The notes below the pieces were generated by a model. It did not search any database. It saw nothing but the letters and a program-made list of their open reading frames with translations, and was not told where the DNA came from. This document shows positions 1-7,227 of a DNA stretch of 15,202 nt, piece after piece. Both the position numbers and the translations under genes were made by a program. The stretch comes from Clostridiales bacterium UBA929. Its GTDB lineage: Bacteria; Bacillota; Clostridia; Oscillospirales; UBA929. The stretch spans positions 1 through 15,202 of the forward strand of contig DBDP01000148.1 of the NCBI GenBank assembly GCA_002293625.1, in the 5' to 3' direction. Positions within the stretch are counted from its first letter, which is position 1; each line of letters begins with the position of its first letter.

Positions 1-572
1 GTGGATTGCCCGGTACCGTAACGGTTGTCGAAGAGGTGCTTCATGTCGGCGTCGTTGACGGCCATGACGGGGAAACGCAGTCCTCCGGCGGCGTGCCGCG
101 CGTGAAGACGATGTACGCCGGTAGTGGTCTCTTCGGTCATCCCGATCAATTCTTTGCCGCAGTCCTCCGCCGTGCCGTGCAAAATCTCGGTCAGGTCGCC
201 GCCGTCGTCGAGGACGAGGTGCGGTTTACACGCGAGCGCCGCCATGAGGTGTTCGGTATACTCCTCCGTCGAGCAGCCGTGGATAGCATAGGCGTTGACG
301 CCGAGCGAATGCAGCCCCGCCGCCACGTCGTCTTGCGACGAGAGCGGGTTGCAGCCGGTGGCGTGTACCTCCGCTCCGCCTTCGGCAAGCGTCAGCGCGA
401 GGCAGGCCGTCTTAGCTTCCAGATGGACGCTGGTGGTGATTTTAACGCCGCGAAATGGCTTTCGCGCGGAAAAATCCTTACCAATCGCGTTCAGCACGGG
501 CATATAGGCGCGCGCCCAGCCGATCTTACGAAGACCGGACCCGGCAAGGTTCTCGGAACGGATAATGCTCAT
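1..572 (-). CDS. ahcY: S-adenosylhomocysteinase (adenosylhomocysteinase), N-terminal part, cut by window edge
   Basis: Reversibly hydrolyses S-adenosylhomocysteine to adenosine and homocysteine in the cytoplasm, relieving product inhibition of methyltransferases. The reverse strand reads as one open frame from ATG at 572 to base 1 (190 full codons, no stop). Family signatures are clear: SVHLEAKTACL (about 49-59), ATGCNPLSSQDDVA (71-84), DDGGDL (122-127), EETTTGVH (147-154) and MKHLFDNRYGTGQS (177-190). H50, D122, E148, K178 and D182 line up with the known catalytic residues. The short start before the first motif suggests the compact form without the insertions of eukaryotic enzymes. The NAD-binding half lies outside the window. 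It is divergent from the HTH-cupin gene and has its own promoter at 609-637. No strong ribosome binding site is visible; an AAAGG lies about 14 bases before the ATG. Identification is very secure; only the exact start is uncertain. Confidence 0.95.
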   Translation of the reverse strand, partial: MSIIRSENLAGSGLRKIGWARAYMPVLNAIGKDFSARKPFRGVKITTSVHLEAKTACLALTLAEGGAEVHATGCNPLSSQDDVAAGLHSLGVNAYAIHGCSTEEYTEHLMAALACKPHLVLDDGGDLTEILHGTAEDCGKELIGMTEETTTGVHRLHARHAAGGLRFPVMAVNDADMKHLFDNRYGTGQS

Positions 573-608
573 TTGAAAAAACACAACCTTTACAAATAGC
601 CTAAGTAT

Positions 609-637
609 ATGATACCATAGAAGCCACTCATTGACAA
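609..637 (-). promoter_or_regulatory. Promoter of ahcY (sigma-A type)
   Basis: On the minus strand TTGTCA (632-637) is followed after exactly 17 bases by TATCAT (609-614), about 37 bases before the ahcY ATG. The -35 box lies on the opposite strand of the AAGGAG ribosome binding site of the divergent regulator gene (about 636-641), so the two start regions interlock. Inferred from spacing and similarity to consensus. No equally good plus-strand promoter was seen for the regulator gene; TTTACA (589-594) with GATACC 16 bases later is a weak candidate. Confidence 0.55.
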
Positions 638-643
638 GGAGAA

Positions 644-1198
644 ATGTATATTATGGAAGAGTTTAGACAAATGGCGGCGCGAATCCGGGAAGCGCGGGAG
701 ATCCGGGGGGTCTCAACAGCTGAAATCGCGCAAAAACTGAATATCGCCGAAGACAGCTATGTTCGATATGAATCCAATGGAGAGGATATCCCGATCAACG
801 TGTTGTTCCGGCTTGCGGCGGAGTTGGGCGTAGACCTCAACGAACTACTGACCGGACGCGCCCCGCACTTGGATTCCTACTGTCTTGTCAAGCGCGGGAA
901 GGGGAAGGCGGTTGATCGATTCCCGGGTTATGCGTTTCAATCGCTCGCGTATACGTATAAAAACCGCGTGATGGAGCCGCTTTTGGTGACGGTGGAACCG
1001 GACGGAAAAGAAGTCGAGCCGGTCACGCACGGCGGTCAAGAGTTTAACCTCTGTCTAGAGGGTTCGATGGAACTGCTTTTCGACGGCAAAACCGTCCGTC
1101 TCGACGAAGGCGACAGCGTGTATTTCAATGCCGCGCGTCCGCACGGACAGCGGGCGGTCGGCGGCCGGGCACGGTTTCTGACTGTTATTACGTTATAA
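644..1198 (+). CDS. XRE-family HTH regulator with C-terminal cupin domain
   Basis: A likely transcription factor of 184 residues. The N-terminal helix-turn-helix (about 10-70) reads IREAREIRGVSTAEIAQKLN, then a recognition-helix region and a segment ending ELGVDLNELLTG, typical of XRE/Cro proteins. The C-terminal part (about 105-184) is a small cupin with THGGQEFNLCLEGSMELLFD and LDEGDSVYFNAARPHG, a fold that often binds a metal or small ligand. An alternative ATG at 653 (MEEFRQ) sits 11 bases after AAGGAG, while 644 is only 2 bases away, so 653 may be the true start. The stop overlaps the ribosome binding site of the acyl-CoA synthetase 11 bases downstream, which suggests co-transcription and that this protein regulates that gene in response to a carboxylate or acyl ligand. 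The domains are clear; the target and ligand are inferred. Confidence 0.85.
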   Translation: MYIMEEFRQMAARIREAREIRGVSTAEIAQKLNIAEDSYVRYESNGEDIPINVLFRLAAELGVDLNELLTGRAPHLDSYCLVKRGKGKAVDRFPGYAFQSLAYTYKNRVMEPLLVTVEPDGKEVEPVTHGGQEFNLCLEGSMELLFDGKTVRLDEGDSVYFNAARPHGQRAVGGRARFLTVITL

Positions 1199-1209
1199 GG
1201 AGAGGCGTT

Positions 1210-2841
1210 ATGGGATTGCTGGAACGTTTTTTACCGCGCGTTGAATTCGAGTCTTACGAGGATTTTATAGAAAATTATAAACTGAATGTCCCCGAACGCT
1301 TCAACTTCGGCTTTGACGTGGTGGACGCTTGGGCGGAAGCCGAGCCGGACAAAAAGGCGCTTCTGTGGTGCGACGACCACGGCGGCGAGAAAACCTTTAC
1401 CTTTACCGACATCTCCAAGCTCAGCAACCGCGCGGCCAATTGGTTCGCCGCGCAGGGAATCGGCAAGGGTGACGCCGTGCTGCTGCTGCTGCGCCGCCGC
1501 TGGGAGTATTGGGTTTGCGCCGTCGCGCTGCATAAACTGGGCGCGGTTGTCGTTCCCGCGTCACTCCAGCTAACGTCGAAGGACATCGCGTACCGTTTGG
1601 AAGCGGCGAATATCAAACTGCTGCTGTGCGTCGCCGACGAGGGGCTTTTGAAGCAAGCGGAAGAAGCAACGGTGAAACGCGCCGTCGTCGCCGGTTCCCG
1701 CGAGGGCTGGCTGGAGTTCGATTTCGAAACCCATCCGGACACGTTCGCGCGGCCGGAGAACATCAAAAACGACGACGTAATGCTGATGTACTTCTCCTCC
1801 GGCACCACCGGAATGCCCAAGATGGTGCGGCACACCTTTACCCATCCGTTGGGGCAGATCGTCACGGCGAAATACTGGCAGCAGGTGCGGGAAAACAAGC
1901 TGCACATGTCGGTGTCCGACAGCGGCTGGGCAAAGTTCGGCTGGGGGAAGATTTACGGTCAATGGATCTGCGGCGCGTGTATTTTTGCCTATGATATGGA
2001 CAAGTTTGTGCCGAAAAACCTGCTCCAAAAGATGCAGGATTACAAGCTGACCACCTTCTGCGCGCCGCCGACGATGTACCGCTTCATGCTGCAAGAGGAC
2101 ATGGCGTCGTATGATCTTTCCTCGATTGAGCGGTACTGCAACGCGGGCGAACCGCTGAACCCCGAGGTGTTTGAGCGGATGCTCGCGTTGACGGGCAGGA
2201 AACTCGCCGAAGGGTTCGGGCAAAGCGAATCCAGCGTATTGATCGCGACATTCCCGTGGCTGGACGCGAAGCCGGGCAGTATGGGTAAGCCCGCGCCGCT
2301 GTATGAAATCGATCTCGTCAACGAAGAAGGCGAAAGCTGCGAGACGGGCGAAGAGGGAGAAATCGTAATCCGCGGTCTAAAAAACCCCACCGGTTTGTTC
2401 ACGGAATACCACAACGACCCGGAAACCAACGCCCGCGTTTTCCGAAACGGCTGTTACTACACCGGCGACGTGGCGTGGCGCGACGACGACGGTTACTATT
2501 GGTTTGTCGGGCGGAACGACGATGTTATCAAATGCTCCGGTTACCGTATCGGTCCCTTTGAGGTGGAGAGCGCGCTGATTCAACATGAGGCGGTGCTGGA
2601 GTGTGCCGTCACCGCTGCGCCCGATCCGGTGCGCGGACAGGTGGTAAAAGCCACTATCGTTCTCAAGCGAGGCTTTACCGCATCGGATGAACTCGCCAAA
2701 AACTTGCAGGAGCATGTGAAACGCGTTACCGCGCCGTATAAGTATCCCCGTATCGTTGAATTTACGGAGGAGCTGCCCAAAACAGTGAGCGGGAAAATAA
2801 AAAGGGCGGAAATTCGTAAGAACACTGTCAAAAAAGACTAA
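1210..2841 (+). CDS. AMP-dependent acyl-CoA synthetase (medium-chain/acetyl-CoA synthetase-like)
   Basis: Activates a carboxylic acid with ATP to an acyl-adenylate and transfers the acyl group to coenzyme A. The 543-residue protein is full length for the ANL superfamily. Visible motifs in order: P-loop YFSSGTTGMPKMV (194-206), NAGEPLNPE (311-319), EGFGQSE (334-340), YYTGDVAWRDDDGYYW (416-431), GRNDDVIKCSGYRIGPFEVE (434-453) with the hinge region, and PKTVSGKIKR (523-532) whose K529 is the expected adenylation lysine. The GW-rich stretch SDSGWAKFGWGK (236-247) is typical of the medium-chain acyl-CoA synthetase (ACSM) subgroup. The start is set by TAAGGAG 7-8 bases upstream. It follows the HTH-cupin gene by 11 bases. 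The substrate cannot be read from the sequence; a short- or medium-chain, branched or aromatic acid is possible. Confidence 0.93.
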   Translation: MGLLERFLPRVEFESYEDFIENYKLNVPERFNFGFDVVDAWAEAEPDKKALLWCDDHGGEKTFTFTDISKLSNRAANWFAAQGIGKGDAVLLLLRRRWEYWVCAVALHKLGAVVVPASLQLTSKDIAYRLEAANIKLLLCVADEGLLKQAEEATVKRAVVAGSREGWLEFDFETHPDTFARPENIKNDDVMLMYFSSGTTGMPKMVRHTFTHPLGQIVTAKYWQQVRENKLHMSVSDSGWAKFGWGKIYGQWICGACIFAYDMDKFVPKNLLQKMQDYKLTTFCAPPTMYRFMLQEDMASYDLSSIERYCNAGEPLNPEVFERMLALTGRKLAEGFGQSESSVLIATFPWLDAKPGSMGKPAPLYEIDLVNEEGESCETGEEGEIVIRGLKNPTGLFTEYHNDPETNARVFRNGCYYTGDVAWRDDDGYYWFVGRNDDVIKCSGYRIGPFEVESALIQHEAVLECAVTAAPDPVRGQVVKATIVLKRGFTASDELAKNLQEHVKRVTAPYKYPRIVEFTEELPKTVSGKIKRAEIRKNTVKKD

Positions 2842-2892
2842 AGCCGCGCCTGAAGAAATTCGATATATTTATTGAAGTTGGAGGGATCCAGA

Positions 2893-3504
2893 ATGAATGT
2901 ATCGGGAGTTCACGTAACGCAAGCCACGCAGGTATCGCAGACGAAGGAACCGTCCGCCCTGCAAATTGTAAACGCGCCGGAACACGGTCAATTGGCTGAT
3001 ACAGTGGAAATCAGCCCCCGGCGTTCCCATCAATCCGCGATGTACCAAGAAAGCGAACGGACGATCAGCATGAAGTCATCGGTGCTGCGCCGGATGGCCG
3101 AGCGGATGATCAAAGAGCAATACACCAAGGGCAATCACCTCTTTATGCTCTTTTACGGCGGCGCGGCGGTTTCCTTAGACCCGTCGCTCCGTCCAGACTA
3201 CCACCACATAGAGCTGGAGTTAGAAGCCCATCAGGTACACCGTGAAGTCGTAGAGAGCGCCAGCGAGTATTTTGGTCCGAAGGAAACCAGCGGACGCATC
3301 ATCAACGCCGCAATGGACATTGCGGGTCCGGAGGCCGCGAATCCGTCAAAAGAGATGGTTTCTTCGTTCCGCCGTGCCGTATCGGCAGCGTTCGACAGCG
3401 TTACGGCAATGTTCGACGGCGTAACACCGGAGCTGACGCAGCGTACTTACGAAGCCACAATGCAACGCTTCGACGCTTGGGGTGCCAACGCCACCGCCGT
3501 TTAA
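2893..3504 (+). CDS. Conserved hypothetical protein, possibly DUF5610-like
   Basis: A soluble protein of 203 residues with no signal peptide or membrane segment. I chose ATG 2893 because GGAGGG (2880-2885) lies 7 bases before it; the frame is open back to a TTG at 2872, which precedes that site. The N-terminal 45 residues look disordered and Q/T/V-rich and include DTVEIS, a phrase also found near the N-termini of some flagellum-associated proteins. The rest is helical. The C-terminal part (SGRIINAAMDIAG, then FRRAVSAAFDSV and LTQRTYEATMQRFDAW) resembles from memory the DUF5610-type domain, but this is a weak recognition. It lies 51 bases after the acyl-CoA synthetase and just before a strong terminator, so it is probably the last gene of that transcript. 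Function unknown; a link to motility is only suggested by the DTVEIS phrase and the receptors further downstream. Confidence 0.7.
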   Translation: MNVSGVHVTQATQVSQTKEPSALQIVNAPEHGQLADTVEISPRRSHQSAMYQESERTISMKSSVLRRMAERMIKEQYTKGNHLFMLFYGGAAVSLDPSLRPDYHHIELELEAHQVHREVVESASEYFGPKETSGRIINAAMDIAGPEAANPSKEMVSSFRRAVSAAFDSVTAMFDGVTPELTQRTYEATMQRFDAWGANATAV

Positions 3505-3515
3505 CAAACGTTAAT

Positions 3516-3557
3516 AACCCCCAAACACCCCGATTTTTCGAGGTGTTTGGGGGTTTT
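3516..3557 (+). terminator. Strong intrinsic terminator, probably bidirectional
   Basis: A perfect 14-base-pair stem, AACCCCCAAACACC (3516-3529) with GGTGTTTGGGGGTT (3542-3555) around a 12-base loop, ends in TTTT. It lies 11 bases after the stop of the plus-strand gene and 14 bases past the stop of the converging minus-strand gene at 3572. The minus-strand side is followed by TTATTAA, so it may end both transcripts. Confidence 0.9.
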
Positions 3558-3571
3558 GTGCGTTCACGCCC

Positions 3572-5257
3572 CTAATTGACCTTGAACGCCGCGTAGTGAC
3601 CCGGCAGGAGTGAAACGGTAAATACGCTCTCCTCGTCACCGGAACGCGCTTTCTGCGGGAGACGCAGGGTGTCGTTCAACGGCGTAAGCGTCGCGCCCGA
3701 ACGATTGATACGAACAGTGACTTCTTCGGGCAGTTTGGCAAAAGACTGCACGATGAACGTATCATTGTCATAGAGGAACAGACCGATCTTGCCGCCGCAC
3801 TCAATCGTGACGGGCAGCTCCAACTCGCCGCGCAGCAACGTCAGCGTTTCCGCGGGCAGGTTATAAAGGTCGGCAAAGGTTTCGGGAACGGTCAGCACAT
3901 ACAGCCAGCCTTCTCCGTAGGAACCGCGCAGCAGAAGCGGGTGGCTGTCGTGCGGCGTCAGAACGGCGGACATCACCCAAAAATCGTTTGTGTTGTATGT
4001 GACGCGCGGCATGGTGATGGGCGCGGCTGCTTTTGAGATTGCGTGGCTGTTCTGCCCAAAGCCGTTATTGGTAAAGATATCAGATGTGACTTTGCGGTTC
4101 GTGACATCTAGCGGCAGAATCTCCCGAATGCCCTTCTCCGCCAGCGCGCTGTAAAGACCGCTGGTGATGATGACCTTTTTTCCGGCAAGCAGACTCTTTT
4201 TGATCTTACCGACAAGGTCTCCGTCCCACGCGGCGTCGGCCGTGAGGAACACCACCGGCGCGTCGGCGGGGTAGGCGGGGTACGGTTCCAGCGGGATGCC
4301 GAGCATTCCGACGAAGTCATATAAGTGACGTTCGCCGGGCGAATGGAAGGGTTTATAGCACGCGACACCGACCGGCTCGCCGAGCTGCGCCGCGACGGGG
4401 TCAATCTCATCGTAGAACGCGCCGGCGGCGGCTGTGTAGAGCGGAAAACGCGCAAGCAGCGGGAAGCAGAAAAGCATATTCTCGCGGCACTTCGCGAAGA
4501 CGGTTAAATACGCCTGCTGCACATAGTCTTCCAGGTCGCATTCAAACAAATCATACCAACCGCCGCCGTTCTTGCCGGGCTTGATGTGTTCCATCCAGCG
4601 GGGCAGGAAGTAGCTCAGATAGCGGGGCAGGTTCTGATGGGTATAATGCGGGTCGCGCGTTTCGGTGCCGGTATAGATGCTGTCGAAGACGGGCGGCTCT
4701 TCTTCGGTGTTGTAACCGCAGGCTTGGAAGCTCTCATACCAGTTGGGGAATTTGATGATCATATGCACGTTGGGGTTGGCCGCTTTCGCGTTCTTCAAAA
4801 TAACATTCTCGGATATATCCTGCATCAGCGCGAGGCGGAACGTAGCCCAGTCGCGCTCGCCTTTGGCTTTGATACAGGCTTCGCAGCGGCAGTTGGTAAA
4901 GTAGAAGTCGTCGAGTATGACCTCATCAAACAGTTCCGCCGTCAATGCCACGACTTCGCCGAGCTTTTTGCGGTTTTCGGGATCGGTGAAGCACATACTG
5001 CCCATCAGAGGACCGGCAACGGTGGTGGTGATGCCGCCGGAAACCTGATAACCGCTGTCGGTGAAGAGCTTCTTCACGGCTTCCATTTTTTCGCGCTCCA
5101 CTGTAACACTGGAGCGGTATGTTTCCAAATAAATCTTATCCAGTTTGACATATTTGCCGACCTTCTCGATGTCCGCTTTAATTTTTTCGAGAGAACTCTC
5201 TTTCACATACGCCGCCGGAGCATAGGTGGCGTTGCGGAAGCTTTTGTAGTGCATCAT
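3572..5257 (-). CDS. Putative TIM-barrel glycoside hydrolase of a sugar-utilisation locus
   Basis: About 561 residues, cytoplasmic (no signal peptide). The start is taken as ATG 5257 or the adjacent ATG 5254, since GGAGGA (5261-5266) lies just upstream; the open frame runs 30 codons further back without support. The N-terminal 330 residues have the alternating pattern of a TIM barrel, with acidic strand ends at DEVILDDFYF (111-120, D116/D117) and SIYTGTETRD (193-202, E199) as candidate catalytic or binding residues, plus a CRCEAC cluster at 123-128. A middle Rossmann-like segment (VVFLTADAAWDGDLVGKIKK, then GKKVIITSGLYSAL) recalls the trimerisation domain of GH42-type beta-galactosidases, and the C-terminus is beta-rich. 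It follows a sugar-binding lipoprotein on the same strand, which supports intracellular breakdown of an imported oligosaccharide. The exact family and substrate are not recognised; the enzyme role is inferred. Confidence 0.7.
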   Translation of the reverse strand: MMHYKSFRNATYAPAAYVKESSLEKIKADIEKVGKYVKLDKIYLETYRSSVTVEREKMEAVKKLFTDSGYQVSGGITTTVAGPLMGSMCFTDPENRKKLGEVVALTAELFDEVILDDFYFTNCRCEACIKAKGERDWATFRLALMQDISENVILKNAKAANPNVHMIIKFPNWYESFQACGYNTEEEPPVFDSIYTGTETRDPHYTHQNLPRYLSYFLPRWMEHIKPGKNGGGWYDLFECDLEDYVQQAYLTVFAKCRENMLFCFPLLARFPLYTAAAGAFYDEIDPVAAQLGEPVGVACYKPFHSPGERHLYDFVGMLGIPLEPYPAYPADAPVVFLTADAAWDGDLVGKIKKSLLAGKKVIITSGLYSALAEKGIREILPLDVTNRKVTSDIFTNNGFGQNSHAISKAAAPITMPRVTYNTNDFWVMSAVLTPHDSHPLLLRGSYGEGWLYVLTVPETFADLYNLPAETLTLLRGELELPVTIECGGKIGLFLYDNDTFIVQSFAKLPEEVTVRINRSGATLTPLNDTLRLPQKARSGDEESVFTVSLLPGHYAAFKVN

Positions 5258-5313
5258 GATTCCTCCGTTATAAATATCTCGTTTTTTGTAGTATGGGGCG
5301 CATGGTGGCATGT

Positions 5314-5367
5314 TGTAGGGGCGCGAATCGCGCGTCCGCAGGGACACCGGGGGTTATGTAATCCCCC
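5314..5367. repeat. Intergenic palindromic (REP-like) element, two hairpins
   Basis: The stretch begins GTAGGGGCGCGAATCGCGCG and holds a GCGCG (5321-5325) / CGCGC (5329-5333) hairpin with a 3-base loop and flanking GG/CC pairs, followed by a second hairpin GGGGG (5349-5353) / CCCCC (5363-5367). It sits between the sugar-binding protein and the hydrolase gene. A related GGGGCG...CGCCCGC palindrome occurs at 7171-7195. GTAGGGGCG-type palindromes are familiar as dispersed repeats in Bacillota genomes; that this is one is inferred from two copies. Confidence 0.5.
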
Positions 5368-5372
5368 TAAGG

Positions 5373-5408
5373 AAAGGGCTGTATCATGGTGAATGATACA
5401 GCCCTTTT
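5373..5408 (-). terminator. Hairpin after the sugar-binding protein gene (attenuating terminator or mRNA stabiliser)
   Basis: A perfect 14-base-pair stem, AAAGGGCTGTATCA (5373-5386) with TGATACAGCCCTTT (5394-5407) and a 7-base loop, begins 23 bases past the stop at 5431. On the minus strand the stem ends in TTT and is followed by CCTTAGG, so the U-tract is poor. It could partly terminate or protect the upstream message, giving more binding protein than downstream enzyme, a common arrangement in sugar-uptake operons. The plus-strand side has TTTT but no gene reads into it. Confidence 0.6.
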
Positions 5409-5430
5409 GCTTAAACGTTTGGTGAAAGGT

Positions 5431-6963
5431 TTATTTGCTTGCGAGGAATGCGTCGTATTGTGTCTGGTATTCGGCAAGAAGCTCTTGCATACCGGCGGCG
5501 TTGTAGTCGGCCTCAAGCTGCGCAAAACGCCCTTCGATATCGTTGTCATAACCCTTGAAGAGGTCGTCGTAGTTTTCACGAACAGCGTTGACAGCGGAAA
5601 TCCATGTCTGCATATCGACGCTGGACTCATTGGGGTTGAAGCCTAAGTTCTTTAGAGGTTTGCCGGCTTCGTTGAACTCAATGAATTTTTCCCATTTCTG
5701 GGGGTCTTCGTTGTCACCGAGGAAGTTGTTGAACTGGTTGCCAACGGTCCAACCAGCACCGTTGTTGGCGTAACCGGAATCAAGTTTCTTGACGATGTTT
5801 TCGTCGACTTTTTCGTAGTCAACGCCTTCTTCGCCCCAAACAAACAGATTAATCAGATTTTTGTCGGTGTAGAGCAGGGAGATGAAGTCAAAAGCTTCCT
5901 CTTTGTTCTGGGAGGCTTGGGGAATGGCGATCATCGCGCCGTTGGTTTCGGAAGTGTCGATTTCCGGCTCGTTCATAGGAATCTGAGTGAGATCAAACGC
6001 ACCTTTTACTGCGCCTTCCACTTCGGCGTCTTTGCCCGGTTTCAGCTGATAGGGGATAGCGAAGTATTTGCCGGTCGCAAATTCGGTGTCGCCGCTGGAT
6101 TCACGGGTGAGATCGGGGTTAATTAAACCGTCTTGGTACCATTTGTTGTAGCGTGTGACGGCCGCTTTGAATTCAGGTGTAAGGTCTAAAGCAAGAACTT
6201 CATCGCTGCCTTCTTTGAAGCCGACGATCGGATCCTTGACGCGACCGAACTGCATGTCACTCGGTATGAAGATGGGGAATACCCACAGACCGTGATCTTC
6301 ATACGCCTGATAGAGCCACGGTTCGAGGTCGTCGACGGTTTTGATGGAGGAAACGTCCATGCCCATAGCGTCGGCGATGTCTTGGCGGACAATCCAGCCG
6401 ATCTGGCGGGATTTTTCCTTGTTGACGGGCAGGGCGTAGTTGATGCCGTCTACCTGAGAAGCGTTCATGAAATCAGCCGTGAGAACTTCCGTGACTTCGG
6501 GGTACTGGGCGATGAAGTCATTGAGAGGAGCGAAAGAACCACCGTAGGCGTTGGTGAAGTAACTTGCCGCCCAGTTAGCTGTGAAGACGAGGTCAAACTC
6601 GTCGCCGGTGTTCAGGCGGAGGTTGACGACTTGTTCATACGTGCCATAATCCTCGAATTGGAGGTCGATTTTATAGGGTTTGCCGATGCTCGCGAGGTAG
6701 TTGTTGATAGCGGTGACGATACGAGCTGTGTCGGATTGCGGAGCGCCGATGGTCTGCCAAACGAGGGTGACATCATCGAGCTGAGGACCTTCGCCGCCGT
6801 TGGGATCTGTATCGGTTCCGGGATCGGTGTCAGTTCCGGGATCGGTGGTGGTGCCGGGATCCGGAGCGTCGCCGGAATCGGACGGTGACTGGCAGGCAGC
6901 CAGCAGCATGACGAGTGTCAAAAGCAGTGCAAACAGGCTTAAGACGCGTTTTGTTTTCCTCAA
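5431..6963 (-). CDS. Sugar ABC transporter substrate-binding lipoprotein (DUF3502/LipO-like)
   Basis: Extracytoplasmic ligand-binding protein of 510 residues, tethered by lipid to the outer face of the membrane. I set the start at TTG 6963 because GGGGAG lies 7 bases upstream and this gives a proper lipoprotein signal: MRKTKR, a hydrophobic stretch 7-23, and lipobox LLAAC with C24 as the lipidated cysteine. After it comes a low-complexity linker (about 28-60) with repeated TDPG units, then the binding domain. The segment NLRLNTGDEFDLVFTANWAA is characteristic of the large oligosaccharide binding proteins that carry a C-terminal DUF3502. A near-consensus promoter lies upstream (7065-7093). The adjacent hydrolase gene suggests an oligosaccharide ligand. 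No permease or ATPase genes adjoin it. The fold is secure; the ligand is unknown. Confidence 0.9.
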   Translation of the reverse strand: MRKTKRVLSLFALLLTLVMLLAACQSPSDSGDAPDPGTTTDPGTDTDPGTDTDPNGGEGPQLDDVTLVWQTIGAPQSDTARIVTAINNYLASIGKPYKIDLQFEDYGTYEQVVNLRLNTGDEFDLVFTANWAASYFTNAYGGSFAPLNDFIAQYPEVTEVLTADFMNASQVDGINYALPVNKEKSRQIGWIVRQDIADAMGMDVSSIKTVDDLEPWLYQAYEDHGLWVFPIFIPSDMQFGRVKDPIVGFKEGSDEVLALDLTPEFKAAVTRYNKWYQDGLINPDLTRESSGDTEFATGKYFAIPYQLKPGKDAEVEGAVKGAFDLTQIPMNEPEIDTSETNGAMIAIPQASQNKEEAFDFISLLYTDKNLINLFVWGEEGVDYEKVDENIVKKLDSGYANNGAGWTVGNQFNNFLGDNEDPQKWEKFIEFNEAGKPLKNLGFNPNESSVDMQTWISAVNAVRENYDDLFKGYDNDIEGRFAQLEADYNAAGMQELLAEYQTQYDAFLASK

Positions 6964-7064
6964 AAGAAAACTCCCCTTTCTTAAATACGGTATGTAGTTT
7001 TTTCGTGGTGAATAAATGCATGTCACCAACGTACACAGCATCATACCCATGCCGCGATGAGTTA

Positions 7065-7093
7065 ATATTACCATGTTTGCGCTTCGTTGTCAA
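7065..7093 (-). promoter_or_regulatory. Promoter of the sugar-binding lipoprotein gene
   Basis: On the minus strand a perfect TTGACA (7088-7093) is followed after 17 bases by TAATAT (7065-7070). This is the strongest minus-strand promoter in the window and predicts an untranslated leader of about 95 bases. The leader has a small hairpin, GGTGA and TCACC around an 11-base loop (about 7007-7027). The strength fits the high level needed for a binding protein. Confidence 0.8.
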
Positions 7094-7124
7094 GAACAAT
7101 TTAGCAAAATGCATAAAACAACAT

Positions 7125-7168
7125 GAAAAAATTCCCGCTCCCGCTAAATTTTGCTATGGGAGCGGGAA
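7125..7168 (-). terminator. Intrinsic terminator of the htrA gene
   Basis: On the minus strand the stem TTCCCGCTCCC (from 7168 down to 7158) pairs with GGGAGCGGGAA (7142 down to 7132) and is followed directly by six T (7131-7126). It lies about 60 bases past the protease stop codon and just upstream of the promoter of the next minus-strand gene, so the two transcripts are insulated. Confidence 0.9.
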
Positions 7169-7170
7169 CC

Positions 7171-7195
7171 GGGGCGGTCGGGAACGACCGCCCGC
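7171..7195. repeat. GC-rich palindrome with 4-base loop (REP-like)
   Basis: GGGCGGTCG (7172-7180) and CGACCGCCC (7185-7193) form a perfect 9-base-pair stem around GGAA. It sits between the htrA stop codon and its terminator, giving two hairpins in tandem. The outer pattern GGGGCG...CGCCCGC resembles the element at 5314-5341. It could be a dispersed palindromic repeat or a 3'-end stabiliser. Confidence 0.5.
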
Positions 7196-7227
7196 GAACC
7201 ATAGAAGTAGCCGCACAATCTATCGTA

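Noticed and set aside
6..599. A 197-codon plus-strand open frame at the left edge
   Set aside because: It is antisense to ahcY, whose minus-strand translation shows unmistakable enzyme motifs; the plus frame has none.
5258..5347. A longer N-terminus for the hydrolase starting at 5347
   Set aside because: The extra 30 codons run through the palindromic repeat and precede a good GGAGGA site that fits a start at 5257 or 5254.
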